Shown: positions 8,299 to 16,835, counted from the first letter of the stretch. The stretch is DNA of 64,000 nt from CAIWHR01 sp963773195 (GCA_963773195.1 CAVZAE010000005.1:806001-870000); one strand, 5' to 3'. The notes: generated by a model not told the origin, from the letters alone. Made by a program: numbers and translations.

Positions 8299-9919
8299 AT
8301 GGGACGATGGTTCGCGGCGATGGTGTTCGCCCTCTTGACGGCTATGGCCGTCGGCGGGGCGCCGCGCGCGTCCGCGGAACAGGCGCTGCACCACCCCCGT
8401 GGCGAACCTCGCCTTCAACGGCTGCGGCGACGCCAATCGCGGCATGATCTTGTTTGGACAGACGCCGACGGCTGCGGTACCCCAAGTCTGGAGCTGCAAT
8501 CAATGCCACAGTTCCCCGACCGAGTACCCGCCCACCCCACTATCGGATAGTCACGTGCGTCAACCTGGGTCGGTACCTGTGCTACTGCTCGCCGCCCCGC
8601 GCGACCCCGGCTACATCGACGTGATGATGAATGCCCGCCTAGAAGTTAAGCCTATTGCAGCTGCAATTGAAGGGTGCTGCATTGCGGATCGCCCCCCCAA
8701 CAACGTGTGGGGCGATCTTGGCGACATCGCCGAATTCCTCTACACGTGCAAGATCGGCATCGCGCCTTGCGTGGCCGGCGGTGGCGGGGCGGGCGGAGGG
8801 GGAGGGGGCGGCGGCTCGCAAGGCCAGTTGCAAGGCTCGGGGACGCTCGACTTCGGCAACCAGCCGACGGGATCGACGAGCGCTCCGCTCACGCTCACGC
8901 TCAGCAACGTCGGCGCCGCCAACGTTCACGTCGCCTCGGTGACGAGCGACAACACGGAATTCGCGATCACCTCGAACACCTGCACGTCGCTGACGCAGGC
9001 GACCTCCTGCGCGGTCAAGGTCGCGTTCACCCCGGCGGCCACGGGCGGCCGGTCGGCGAAGATCGTCGTCACGAGCGACGGCCTCTACAGTCCGCAGAGC
9101 TTCACCTTTACGGGCACCGGTATGACAGGCGTCGCCAATTACGGCGGCATCTGGTGGAACGCGCCGGCGAACTCCGAATCGGGCTGGGGGCTCAATCTCG
9201 CGCACCAGGGCGACACGATCTTCGCGTCGTGGTTCACCTACGACACCTCGGGCAACGGCTGGTGGCTGGTCGTCACGATGCACAAGACCGGCACCGGTAC
9301 CTACAGCGGCGACCTGTACACCGTGTCCGGCGCGCGCTTCGATGCCTTCGACCCGGCGAACGTGACCTCGACCAAGGCGGGAACCGCGACGCTGACGTTC
9401 ACCGCTGCGAACAGCGGCACGTTCAACTACGTGATCGGCGCGGTGAACCAGACCAAGACGATCACGCGTCAGGTCTTCGGCACGATGCCCACATGCAGTT
9501 TCGGCACCGTGGCCGACCTGACGACGGCGACCAACTACCAGGATCTGTGGTGGAACAAGCCGGCGAACTCCGAGTCGGGATGGGGGATCAACCTCAACCA
9601 CGAGGGCGACACGATCTTCGCCACCTGGTTCACCTACGACACGAGCGGCCAACCGCTGTGGCTGGTGGTGACAGCGAAGAAGACCGGCCCGGGTATCTAC
9701 AGCGGTGACCTCTATCGGACGTCCGGCGCGCGCTACAACGCCTTCAGCCCCGCGAGTGTCGTCTCGTCCAAGGTCGGGACCGCGACGTTCACTTTCGCCG
9801 ACGGCAACAACGCGACGTTCGATTACACGGTGCAGCTCGCGGGCATGGGAGCGCCCGTGCACCAGCAGAAGCAGATCACGCGCGAGATCTTCACCGCGCC
9901 CGGCACGACCTGCAAGTAA
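8299..9919 (+). CDS. Secreted CxxCH / choice-of-anchor D / SGWG-repeat protein, frameshifted
   Basis: A signal peptide (MGRWFAAMVFALLTAMAVGG...ASA) starts at ATG 8299 behind GGAAGGGAG, but that frame does not continue. The body of the protein runs from 8399 in the +1 frame to the stop at 9919. Removing one C from the CCCCC run at 8394-8398 joins them (EQALHHP-VANLAFNGCGD). The body holds a haem-binding-type CNQCH near residue 66, a polyglycine linker, an ASPM-SPD-2-hydin-like immunoglobulin domain (STSAPLTLTLSNVG), and two repeats of about 120 residues each beginning WWN.PANSESGWG. The role is unknown. The frameshift may be a sequencing error or a real mutation. Confidence 0.8.
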
Positions 9920-9946
9920 CCGCTCGTCGTCCCCGTGCAGAGCCTG

Positions 9947-10023
9947 CCCCCGACCTGATCGGGGGCGGGGACCCAGCGGCTCCGGGCACCCTGTAAGGAC
10001 GCTGGATTCCCGCGTTCGCGGAA
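9947..10023. repeat. REP-like palindromic intergenic element
   Basis: Between two convergent genes lie a perfect 7-bp hairpin (CCCCCGA 9947-9953 with TCGGGGG 9959-9965, loop CCTGA) and a second palindrome around TTCCCGCGTTCGCGGAA (10007-10023). This pairing resembles repetitive extragenic palindromes common in betaproteobacterial genomes. It probably also ends transcription from both sides, although neither stem has a T-tract. Confidence 0.5.
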
Positions 10024-10039
10024 TGACGGAACGTCGTCG

Positions 10040-10939
10040 TCACGTCTGCGGTCGCCGCAGCGCGCCGTCAGGCCCGACCGCGACGTAACTCCAGCCCTGC
10101 GCGGCGAGGAACGCTTCGCCCTCGGCCTGCATCAGCATCGCGACCGTCGCGCAGCTTCCCGCGACGACCGCGAGCGGCGCCACCACGCTCACCGATTGCC
10201 AATGCGCGACCGGCATTCCCGTGCGCGGATCGATGATGTGACAGTAGCGGCGGCCGTCGAGGTCGAAATAGCGTTCGTAGTCACCGCTCGTCGCGACCGC
10301 GCCGTCGGCGAGATCGACGTAGGCGATCACCTTGCCCGCGGCAGCGCGCGGATGCTGGATGCCGACGCGCCACGGCATGCCGTCGGCCTGCACGCCGATG
10401 GCGCGTACGTCGCCCCCCAGGTTGACGAGGCCGTGCGCGACGCCGTGCTCCATGCAGAGCGTCGCTGCACGGTCGGCCGCGTATTCCTTGCCAATACCGC
10501 CGAAATCGATCTCCATCCCGGCGCGGGGCAGCCGGATCGAATGCTCGCACCATTCGACCTCGGCCCAGCCGACGAGCGTCCTTGCATCCGCAAGCGCTTC
10601 GGGCGCGGGAAGCTTGGGCGGCTGGCGCCGGAAATCCCACGCGCGGCGCAGCACGCCCGAGGTCAGATCGAAGCGGCCGCCGCTCTCGGCGAAGCACCGG
10701 TCGGCGTACGCGACGAGCGCGGCCGTCTCCGCATCGATGTCGACCGCATCGCCGCCCGCCGCGCGGTTGATGCGCGTCACCAGACTGTCGTCGCGATAGC
10801 GTGAATACTTGGCCTCGATGCGCACGACGTCGGCGATGGCCGCGTCCGCCGCGCGTTGCGCGCGTGCCGGATCCGCGGCATCGAGCTGGAGCTCGTTGTC
10901 ACCGCCCATCGCGCGGAATGGAAACCGGAGCGGCGGCAT
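10040..10939 (-). CDS. apbE: FAD:protein FMN transferase
   Basis: Predicted to transfer FMN from FAD covalently onto a Thr/Ser of extracytoplasmic redox proteins, using Mg. The 299-residue protein has the ApbE landmarks: FRAMGGDNEL near the start, the YSRYRDDSLVTRIN block, GGIGKEYAADRA, LVNLGGDVRAIG, and HIIDPRTGMPV followed by SVSVVAP. I see no strong signal peptide at the chosen ATG (10937-10939), so its compartment is uncertain. It lies 31 bp downstream of the DUF3570 gene on the same strand, which makes the DUF3570 protein its likely target. Confidence 0.92.
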   Translation of the reverse strand: MPPLRFPFRAMGGDNELQLDAADPARAQRAADAAIADVVRIEAKYSRYRDDSLVTRINRAAGGDAVDIDAETAALVAYADRCFAESGGRFDLTSGVLRRAWDFRRQPPKLPAPEALADARTLVGWAEVEWCEHSIRLPRAGMEIDFGGIGKEYAADRAATLCMEHGVAHGLVNLGGDVRAIGVQADGMPWRVGIQHPRAAAGKVIAYVDLADGAVATSGDYERYFDLDGRRYCHIIDPRTGMPVAHWQSVSVVAPLAVVAGSCATVAMLMQAEGEAFLAAQGWSYVAVGPDGALRRPQT

Positions 10940-10970
10940 CGGGGCAGCATACGCCCGCGGTCCGCGCTCT

Positions 10971-12107
10971 TCAGAACGCCTTGGTGATCCCGACGATGAA
11001 CCAGCGTGCCGAGAATGACAGGAGACCGGGACTGCCGCCTCCGGGGCGCCAGCCCGATTGCTGCCGGTAGAAATCGGCCTCGAGATTGGCAGTCCAACCC
11101 TCACCGAGCGACTTCCCCAGGATGAGGCCGGCGGTCCATGCGCCGAAGGCCGACAGTCGGGTGTCCATCGTGTACGGCTCGCCCACCACGAACCCCGAGC
11201 CGGGCGGCGGGTCGTGATAGAACCATGCCGCGCTCTGCGTGTAATAGCGGATGTTGGGCGTCACGCTCCACTCGCTTGGCAGCGGTTGCACCCAGGCGGC
11301 AGTGACCGTGTTCGAGACGCTGCCGAACGAATCGTGCAGATAGCGATACGACAGCCGCAGCGTGCCGTCCTGCCCGGCGAAGTACTCGTTGTAGCGCGTG
11401 AGCCACGCGAAGATGCGTCGCTCGCTGGGACGCTTGTCGAGGAGCTTGTACGGATCGTTGAAGTCGCCGTGCCCGTACGAGTACGTGAGGTTCGACTGGA
11501 CGATTTGCGTCGGCGATAACGCTTGCGTGATCCCGAAGAGATATTCGAGCGTGTTGCGCGGTCCCGGCGGGGCGGCGTTCGACGGGCGGATCCAGTCGTT
11601 CGCGCCGGCGACCGACAGCGCGTACGTCCGGTTGCGATCGTCCGAGAAGAAGCGGAAGTCGACCGCGCCGCCGCGCGAGAGGTAGTCGCGCTCGGAGGAG
11701 ACCACGCCCGCGACGCCCATCGCCCAGTTGCCGAAGTACTTCGTCACCTTGGCATCGCCGGCTGTCCGGTAGTCGGTCACGCCGAGGCCCGAAGCGCCCG
11801 ATAGCGTGTTGTGGTAGAGCGGCGAGGCCCCCGACATCGCATCGTAGACGAGCGAGCCCTCGAGCTCGGTCGTGTCGTTGACCGGAATGAGCGTGTAGAG
11901 CGAGGGGCTTCGCACCGTCATCCGGCTCGCGCCGGGCTGCCAGTCGCGGTAGTCGAGGTACTTGAGCTCGAGAATGCCGTGATCGGCGACCGATTGCGCG
12001 CCCGCGGACGCCGGCAGGATACCCGGGAGCGCCAGCGCGGCAGCGACGAGCGCACGAGCGGCGGAGCCTGGCGGTCGCGGCGGCGCCGCGCCGTCAGTTG
12101 CAGCCAC
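10971..12107 (-). CDS. DUF3570 domain-containing outer-membrane-type protein
   Basis: The frame runs from GTG 12107, inside the 3' end of the DUF4266 gene (14-bp overlap), to 10971, giving 378 residues. A signal peptide ends near ASAGAQS (about residue 39). The remainder is rich in aromatic, alternating strands and ends in VGITKAF, with a terminal aromatic residue as in beta-barrels. Residues 89-95 read DAMSGAS, fitting the Dxx(S/T)GA(T/S) motif that ApbE flavinylates in NqrB/NqrC/RnfG-type proteins; a second SGAS sits at 103-106. No ATG exists near the signal peptide, so the exact start is uncertain. The function is unknown; context suggests a flavinylated redox protein. Confidence 0.85.
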   Translation of the reverse strand: MAATDGAAPPRPPGSAARALVAAALALPGILPASAGAQSVADHGILELKYLDYRDWQPGASRMTVRSPSLYTLIPVNDTTELEGSLVYDAMSGASPLYHNTLSGASGLGVTDYRTAGDAKVTKYFGNWAMGVAGVVSSERDYLSRGGAVDFRFFSDDRNRTYALSVAGANDWIRPSNAAPPGPRNTLEYLFGITQALSPTQIVQSNLTYSYGHGDFNDPYKLLDKRPSERRIFAWLTRYNEYFAGQDGTLRLSYRYLHDSFGSVSNTVTAAWVQPLPSEWSVTPNIRYYTQSAAWFYHDPPPGSGFVVGEPYTMDTRLSAFGAWTAGLILGKSLGEGWTANLEADFYRQQSGWRPGGGSPGLLSFSARWFIVGITKAF

Positions 12108-12309
12108 AGCCGCCCCCGCCGACGCCGTAGCCGCCGGTTGCAGCTTCCTTGCTCGTGTAGATGTGCTGGTCGATCTTCGTCTGCAGCTTGTCCGGGTCGA
12201 TCTGCATCGCCGGCTTCGCGAGATCGCCGCGCTCCCACGGCTGGGGGGGCTGCATCGTTCCGCATCCCGCGACGCACGCAAGCAACGCGACCGCAAACAC
12301 GAAGCGCAT
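12094..12309 (-). CDS. DUF4266 small lipoprotein
   Basis: A 71-residue protein with lipobox LLACVAGC (lipidated Cys near residue 16), a short polar segment (PPQPWERGDLAKPAM) typical of DUF4266, and a Gly/Cys-rich C-terminus, GGYGVGGGGCGCN. It probably sits in the outer-membrane inner leaflet or periplasm. It overlaps the downstream DUF3570 gene by 14 bp and follows the thioredoxin gene by 14 bp, so the three are almost certainly cotranscribed. The role of the two closely spaced tail cysteines is unknown; the neighbouring thioredoxin-like protein could act on them (inference). Confidence 0.82.
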   Translation of the reverse strand: MRFVFAVALLACVAGCGTMQPPQPWERGDLAKPAMQIDPDKLQTKIDQHIYTSKEAATGGYGVGGGGCGCN

Positions 12310-12323
12310 CCGAGCCTCCAGAA

Positions 12324-12848
12324 TTAGTGGGATGGAACGAGCGTGCGAATGCGCGCTTCGAGCTCGACCTTCTGCTCGTCACGAAAGCCGCTCTCGACGG
12401 CGACGATCTTGCCGCTCGCGTCGACCAGGTACGAGCTCGGCATGCCCTTCACGCCGTAGGCCCCGGGCGTCTTGCCCTCCGGGTCGTAGACGATAGTGAA
12501 TGTCGCCGGTGTCTGCTGCAGGAACTTGTCGGCGTCAGGCCGGCGCTTGTCGACGTTGACGCCGACAACGGTGAAACCCGCGGGCCCGTACTTCTGCTGC
12601 ATCTCGTTCATCCACGGAAACGAGCGCCGGCAAGGACCGCACCACGAGGCCCAGAAATCCACGTACACGACGCGGCCCTTGAGGTTGTCGAGGGCGATCG
12701 TTTCGCCGGCTGCGGTGGTGAGCGTGAACGCGGGCGCCGGATCGCCCGCGCCGACGGCGGAAGCAGTCGTTGCGAGCGCCGCGATGCCGAGCGCAAGCGC
12801 GATCTGCGCGCAAAGGCGCTTCGTGAGATGGGTCGCTCGGAAGCTCAT
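12324..12848 (-). CDS. TlpA/ResA-like thioredoxin-fold protein
   Basis: A 174-residue secreted thioredoxin-like protein. A signal peptide ends near TTASAVGAG (about residue 34), followed by an AhpC/TSA-type domain with active site WCGPC and a cis-proline in GMPSSYL. Such proteins reduce disulfides in the periplasm. It is the first gene of the block with DUF4266, DUF3570 and apbE, so its client may be the DUF4266 lipoprotein (inference). Upstream are ptsI and a palindrome at 12942-12962. Confidence 0.88.
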   Translation of the reverse strand: MSFRATHLTKRLCAQIALALGIAALATTASAVGAGDPAPAFTLTTAAGETIALDNLKGRVVYVDFWASWCGPCRRSFPWMNEMQQKYGPAGFTVVGVNVDKRRPDADKFLQQTPATFTIVYDPEGKTPGAYGVKGMPSSYLVDASGKIVAVESGFRDEQKVELEARIRTLVPSH

Positions 12849-12941
12849 CGACGATTTCCAGCCGTGGGTGTCTCGATAAACCGCGGCCGCGCCCGGAAAG
12901 TCCTGGCCGCGGCGGCACTAGGGCCATTATGCCATTGTCAT

Positions 12942-12962
12942 TGCCGGCGCGCAGCGCCGGCA
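12942..12962. repeat. Perfect inverted repeat between ptsI and tlpA
   Basis: TGCCGGCGC and GCGCCGGCA form a 9-bp perfect stem with a GCA loop. There is no T-tract on either strand. It could block exonucleases at the ptsI mRNA end or be a scattered genomic palindrome; nothing here decides between these. Confidence 0.5.
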
Positions 12963-13029
12963 GATGGTCCTGTTTGCGGAGGGGTTACAGCTCCCCGCGC
13001 ATCATCGGCGCGCGAGGGCGCGCCGCCGG

Positions 13030-14766
13030 TCAGGCATTCAGGCGGTCGAGCATCGCGACGAGGCGCGCCGGGTCGTCGGTGCGGCGCATCCGCTTGACCT
13101 GCGCGCGCGCCTGTCCGACGTCTGTCGTCAGTACGCGCTGCTTGACCGCGAGCAGATGCGCCGGGTGCATGGAGAGGTTGGCAAGACCCATCCCGAGCAG
13201 GAGCCGCGTCGAGCGCACCTCGCCCGCCATCTCGCCGCAGACGGCGATCGGCACACCCGCCTTGTTCGCGGCGGTGATCGCCATGCCGATGAGCCTCAGC
13301 ACCGCGGGATGCAGCGGGTCGTAGAGGTGCGACACCGTATCGTCGGCGCGGTCGACGGCGAGCGTGTACTGGATCAGGTCGTTCGTGCCGATCGACAGGA
13401 AGTCGAGCCGCTTCAGGAACGCGGAGATTGCGAGAACGGCCGCCGGAATCTCGATCATCCCGCCGATAGCTATGCCGGGATCGAACGGCACGCCCTGCTC
13501 GCGCAGTGTCTCCTTCGCCTGCGCGATCATTCCGAGCGTCTGGTCGATCTCGCCCACCGATGCGAGCATCGGGATCAGGATCTTCACCTTGCCGTAGTGC
13601 GATGCGCGCAGGATCGCGCGAAGCTGCGTCAGGAACAGCCTCGGCTCGGCCAGACAGAAACGGACCGCGCGCAGGCCGAGCGCGGGATTGGGTGAGACAC
13701 GCGCCAGGCCATCGAACCCCGCGGCCTGCTTGTCGGCGCCCAAGTCGAAGGTGCGGATCGTGACGGGCTTCCCTTCCATCCCTTGGGCCACGCTGCGATA
13801 CGCCTCGAACTGCTCGTCCTCCGAAGGCAGGCCCTCGCGATTGAGAAAGAGGAACTCGGAGCGGAAGAGGCCGACACCGGTCGCGCCGTTCTCGACGGTC
13901 TGCGGCAGGTCGCCCGGCAACTCGATGTTCGCCTGAAGCTCGACCAGCACGCCGTCGATCGTCGTCGCCGGCTTCGTGACGAGCCGCCGCAGGCGTGCGC
14001 GCTCGAGCGAGAGCTCGCCCTGCTTCAACCGGTACTCGGCGAGCACCGATTTATCCGGATTGACGATGACGACGTTGTTCGTGCCGTCGACGATCAGGAG
14101 CTCGCTCTCGCGGATCAGCTGGCGAGCGTTGTGGGTGGCGACGACGGCGGGCACCGCGAGGCTGCGCGCGACGATGGCGGTGTGCGACGTGGCGCCGCCC
14201 ACGTCGGTCAGGAACGCCGCGAAGCGATGCTGTTTGAACTGGATGACGTCCGCCGGCGAGAGGTCGTGCGCGACCAGGATCGTGTGCTGCTCGGCGCCCG
14301 CCGGCGCGACGGTGCCCGGCTTGCCGAGCAGTCGCTTCAGGATCCGCTCGACCACCTGCACGACATCAGCCTTGCGCTCGCGCAAATACGGATCGTCGAT
14401 CGCGTCGAACTGCTCGACCAGCACGTTCATCTGCTGGACAAGTGCCCATTCGGCGTTGCAGCGCTGCTCGGCGATGATCCGGCGCGGTGTCTCCGACAGC
14501 GTCGGATCGGTGAGGATCATCCAGTGGACGTCGAGGAACGCGCCGAACTCGGCCGGTGCGTCGCCGCTCGTCATCGCGCTGTGTAGGCTTTCGAGCTCGC
14601 GCTGCACCTCGCGGACCGCGTTGCCGAAACGTGCGATCTCAGCATCGACGTCACCCGGCGCAATCGAGTAATGCGCGACCTCGAGCGTCGCGTGCGACAC
14701 GAGCTGCGCGCGACCGATCGCGATGCCGGCCGAAACACCGACGCCGTGCAGGGCGAAACTGGTCAT
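13030..14766 (-). CDS. ptsI: Phosphoenolpyruvate-protein phosphotransferase (enzyme I)
   Basis: Cytosolic enzyme I autophosphorylates from PEP and passes phosphate to HPr. The 578-residue length is normal. The phosphorylatable His lies in GGATSHTAIVAR (about residues 186-197), and the PEP-binding domain holds GVGLFRSEFLF and the active-site Cys in VCGEMAGE (about 500). ATG 14764-14766 gives MTSFALHGVGVSAGIAIG, the usual start. It follows two HPr genes and an EIIA(Man) gene. No EIIB/EIIC permease is nearby, so the chain probably regulates rather than transports sugar. Confidence 0.95.
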   Translation of the reverse strand: MTSFALHGVGVSAGIAIGRAQLVSHATLEVAHYSIAPGDVDAEIARFGNAVREVQRELESLHSAMTSGDAPAEFGAFLDVHWMILTDPTLSETPRRIIAEQRCNAEWALVQQMNVLVEQFDAIDDPYLRERKADVVQVVERILKRLLGKPGTVAPAGAEQHTILVAHDLSPADVIQFKQHRFAAFLTDVGGATSHTAIVARSLAVPAVVATHNARQLIRESELLIVDGTNNVVIVNPDKSVLAEYRLKQGELSLERARLRRLVTKPATTIDGVLVELQANIELPGDLPQTVENGATGVGLFRSEFLFLNREGLPSEDEQFEAYRSVAQGMEGKPVTIRTFDLGADKQAAGFDGLARVSPNPALGLRAVRFCLAEPRLFLTQLRAILRASHYGKVKILIPMLASVGEIDQTLGMIAQAKETLREQGVPFDPGIAIGGMIEIPAAVLAISAFLKRLDFLSIGTNDLIQYTLAVDRADDTVSHLYDPLHPAVLRLIGMAITAANKAGVPIAVCGEMAGEVRSTRLLLGMGLANLSMHPAHLLAVKQRVLTTDVGQARAQVKRMRRTDDPARLVAMLDRLNA

Positions 14767-14797
14767 CGCGCCGCGCTCCCGGGACGGCGCGCGGTGC

Positions 14798-15058
14798 TTA
14801 CGGGACGTCGCCGCGAACGAGCTTCGCCACGACGGTAAGCGCTTCCTTCTCGTCCGGTCCGTCGGCTTCGACGCGCACCGACGCACCCACCGCCGCCGCC
14901 AGCAGCAAGAGCGCGATCATGCTCCGCGCGCTCGCGCGCCGGCCGCGACACACGAGCGCGATGTTGCAACGGAATCCTGACGCAAGGCTGACGATGCGCG
15001 CGGCGACGCGCGCGTGCAAGCCGAGCGGGTGGCGCACGAGGACTTCGCAGGTCTCCAT
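14798..15058 (-). CDS. HPr-family phosphocarrier paralogue
   Basis: A second HPr-like protein of 86 residues between ptsH and ptsI. It keeps the active-site His in HPLGLHAR (about residues 10-17) and a serine in the Ser46-like region (ARSMIALLLL), but it differs from the adjacent ptsH product in most other positions and is more hydrophobic in that helix. The ATG at 15056-15058 (METCEVLVRHP) is preferred over the upstream frame. It could be a second phosphate carrier for a different EIIA. The function is inferred only from the family. Confidence 0.8.
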   Translation of the reverse strand: METCEVLVRHPLGLHARVAARIVSLASGFRCNIALVCRGRRASARSMIALLLLAAAVGASVRVEADGPDEKEALTVVAKLVRGDVP

Positions 15059-15157
15059 GGGTGTCCCCGATGTCGGTTCGAGTCGCGGCCCGCGCGATGC
15101 GCGCGAGCGGCATTTCGACATGGAGCGTTTCGTCCACGCGTTGGTTCCCCGCTTTCG

Positions 15158-15427
15158 CTATTGCCCCTCGCCGAAATAGTCGCCGATCAGCGCCACCAGG
15201 GCGTCCATCGCTTCGGCCTCGTCGGGGCCGTCCGTCTCCAGCGTGACCTTCGCGCCCTTGCCCGCCGCCAGCATCATCACCCCCATGATGCTTTTCGCAT
15301 TCACCTTGCGATTGTTGCGGGCCATCAATACTTCGCACTGATACTTGGCGGCGAGTTGGGTGAGCTTGGCGGACGCGCGGGCATGGAGCCCGAGCTTGTT
15401 GATGATCTCAACCTCGCGTTGCTGCAT
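15158..15427 (-). CDS. ptsH: Phosphocarrier protein HPr
   Basis: An 89-residue HPr. MQQREVEIINKLGLHARASAK contains the phosphorylated His15 (GLHARAS), and NAKSIMGVMML contains the Ser46 site targeted by HPr kinase where present. It overlaps the EIIA gene by 20 bp on the same strand, indicating translational coupling. Phosphate flows from EI (ptsI, downstream) to this protein and on to the EIIA. Confidence 0.94.
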   Translation of the reverse strand: MQQREVEIINKLGLHARASAKLTQLAAKYQCEVLMARNNRKVNAKSIMGVMMLAAGKGAKVTLETDGPDEAEAMDALVALIGDYFGEGQ

Positions 15428-15821
15428 AGGCGGGGTCGACCTCGATATGCAGCACGCCGTCGCACGCTCCGGAGATGGCCTTCTTGATCGTCGTCTCCAG
15501 GCCGCGATTGCGGTACGTGAACGCGCGGACGAGCATCGGCAGGTTGACGCCGGCGATCACTTCGATGCGTCCGGGCTTCAAGAGCTTCGTGGCGAGATTG
15601 CACGGCGTCGCGCCGAAGAGGTCCGAGAAGATCAAGACGCCGTGGCCGGTGTCGAGCCGCGCGATGAGCTCGCGTGCCGCGGGGACGAGGTCGACGGGAT
15701 CGTCGGTGGCGGCGACGGAGAGCACCTCGAGCTGCGGCGGTCGGCTGCCGAGCACATGCGTCAAGGCCCGCACGAGGCTCTCGCCGAGTGTGTCATGAGC
15801 CACGATCAGGATGCCGATCAT
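15408..15821 (-). CDS. PTS mannose-family EIIA component
   Basis: A 137-residue EIIA(Man)-type protein: MIGILIVAHDTLGESL places the phosphorylatable His at residue 9, and LIFSDLFGATPCNLA and NLPMLVRAF are the other family blocks. In betaproteobacteria this EIIA-HPr-EI trio lacks its membrane partners and is thought to be regulatory. It is the first gene of the PTS block, about 70 bp downstream of gshB. Confidence 0.92.
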   Translation of the reverse strand: MIGILIVAHDTLGESLVRALTHVLGSRPPQLEVLSVAATDDPVDLVPAARELIARLDTGHGVLIFSDLFGATPCNLATKLLKPGRIEVIAGVNLPMLVRAFTYRNRGLETTIKKAISGACDGVLHIEVDPAYAATRG

Positions 15822-15890
15822 CGTCGATCCGCGGTCGTCGAGGCGGCGTGGAGGTGAGGCAATGGTAGCACGCGCGCCCGCGGCGAAAGG

Positions 15891-16835
15891 CTAGGGCTCG
15901 CAGGCGTGGACGAGCGCATCGGCAAACATGCCACCGACATCGAAGCCCGTCTGCTCGGCGATCTCGACCATGCAGGTCGGGCTCGTCACGTTGACTTCCG
16001 TCAGAAATTCGCCGATCACGTCGAGGCCGACCACGAGCAGGCCTTCGGACCACAGCCGCGGGCCGAGCGATGTCGCGATCTCGCGGTCGCGCGCGGTGAG
16101 CGGGCGCGCGACCCCGCGGCCGCCGGCGGCGAGATTGCCCCGCGTCTCTCCCGGCTTCGGGATTCGCGCGAGCGCGTACGGCACGGGCTCGCCCGCGATT
16201 AGCAGCACGCGCTTGTCGCCGTCTTTGATCGCGGGCAGGTAGCGCTGTGCCATCACCGTGCGGCTGCCGCCGACGCCGACGGTTTCGAGGATCACGTTGC
16301 GGTTCGGATCGTCGGCACGAACCCGGAACACCGAGGTGCCGCCCATCCCGTCCAGCGGCTTCACGATGACGTCGCTGTGTGCGTCGATGAACGCGGCGAT
16401 GCGTTCCGCGTCGCGCGTCACGAGCGTCGGCGCGACGAACTCCGTGAACTTCGCAATCGCCATCTTCTCGTTGTTGTCGCGGATCGCCCGCGGACGGTTC
16501 CACACGCGCGCGCCTTCGCGCTCGGCGGCTTCGAGCAGGTAGGTCGCGTAGACATACTCCATGTCGAACGGTGGATCCTTGCGCATCAGGACCGCAGCGA
16601 ATTCGGCGAGCGAGCGTTCCTCCGCCACGCCGGCCGAATACCAGTCGGCATCGGTAGCGCGCACCTCGAGCGGCGCGACGCGGCCGCGCGTCGCCCCCGA
16701 GCTCCAGTAGATGTCCGCCGCCTCCAGCGCGAAGACGCGGTGACCGCGCGCGACGAGCGCGCGCATCATCGCCACGCTCGAATCCTTGTAGGCCTTGAGC
16801 AAAGGCAGCGGGTCGAGGATGAACGCAAAATCCAT
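15891..16835 (-). CDS. gshB: Glutathione synthetase
   Basis: Joins glycine to gamma-glutamylcysteine using ATP. The protein is about 314 residues, normal for proteobacterial GshB. ATP-grasp motifs are visible: VIVKPLDGMGGTSVFRV, the YLPAIKDGDKRVLLI block, and GLDVIGEFLTEVNVTSPT near the C-terminus with metal ligands. The ATG at 16833-16835 gives MDFAFILDPL, the conserved start; an alternative ATG four codons upstream (16847) cannot be excluded. Confidence 0.94.
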   Translation of the reverse strand: MDFAFILDPLPLLKAYKDSSVAMMRALVARGHRVFALEAADIYWSSGATRGRVAPLEVRATDADWYSAGVAEERSLAEFAAVLMRKDPPFDMEYVYATYLLEAAEREGARVWNRPRAIRDNNEKMAIAKFTEFVAPTLVTRDAERIAAFIDAHSDVIVKPLDGMGGTSVFRVRADDPNRNVILETVGVGGSRTVMAQRYLPAIKDGDKRVLLIAGEPVPYALARIPKPGETRGNLAAGGRGVARPLTARDREIATSLGPRLWSEGLLVVGLDVIGEFLTEVNVTSPTCMVEIAEQTGFDVGGMFADALVHACEP

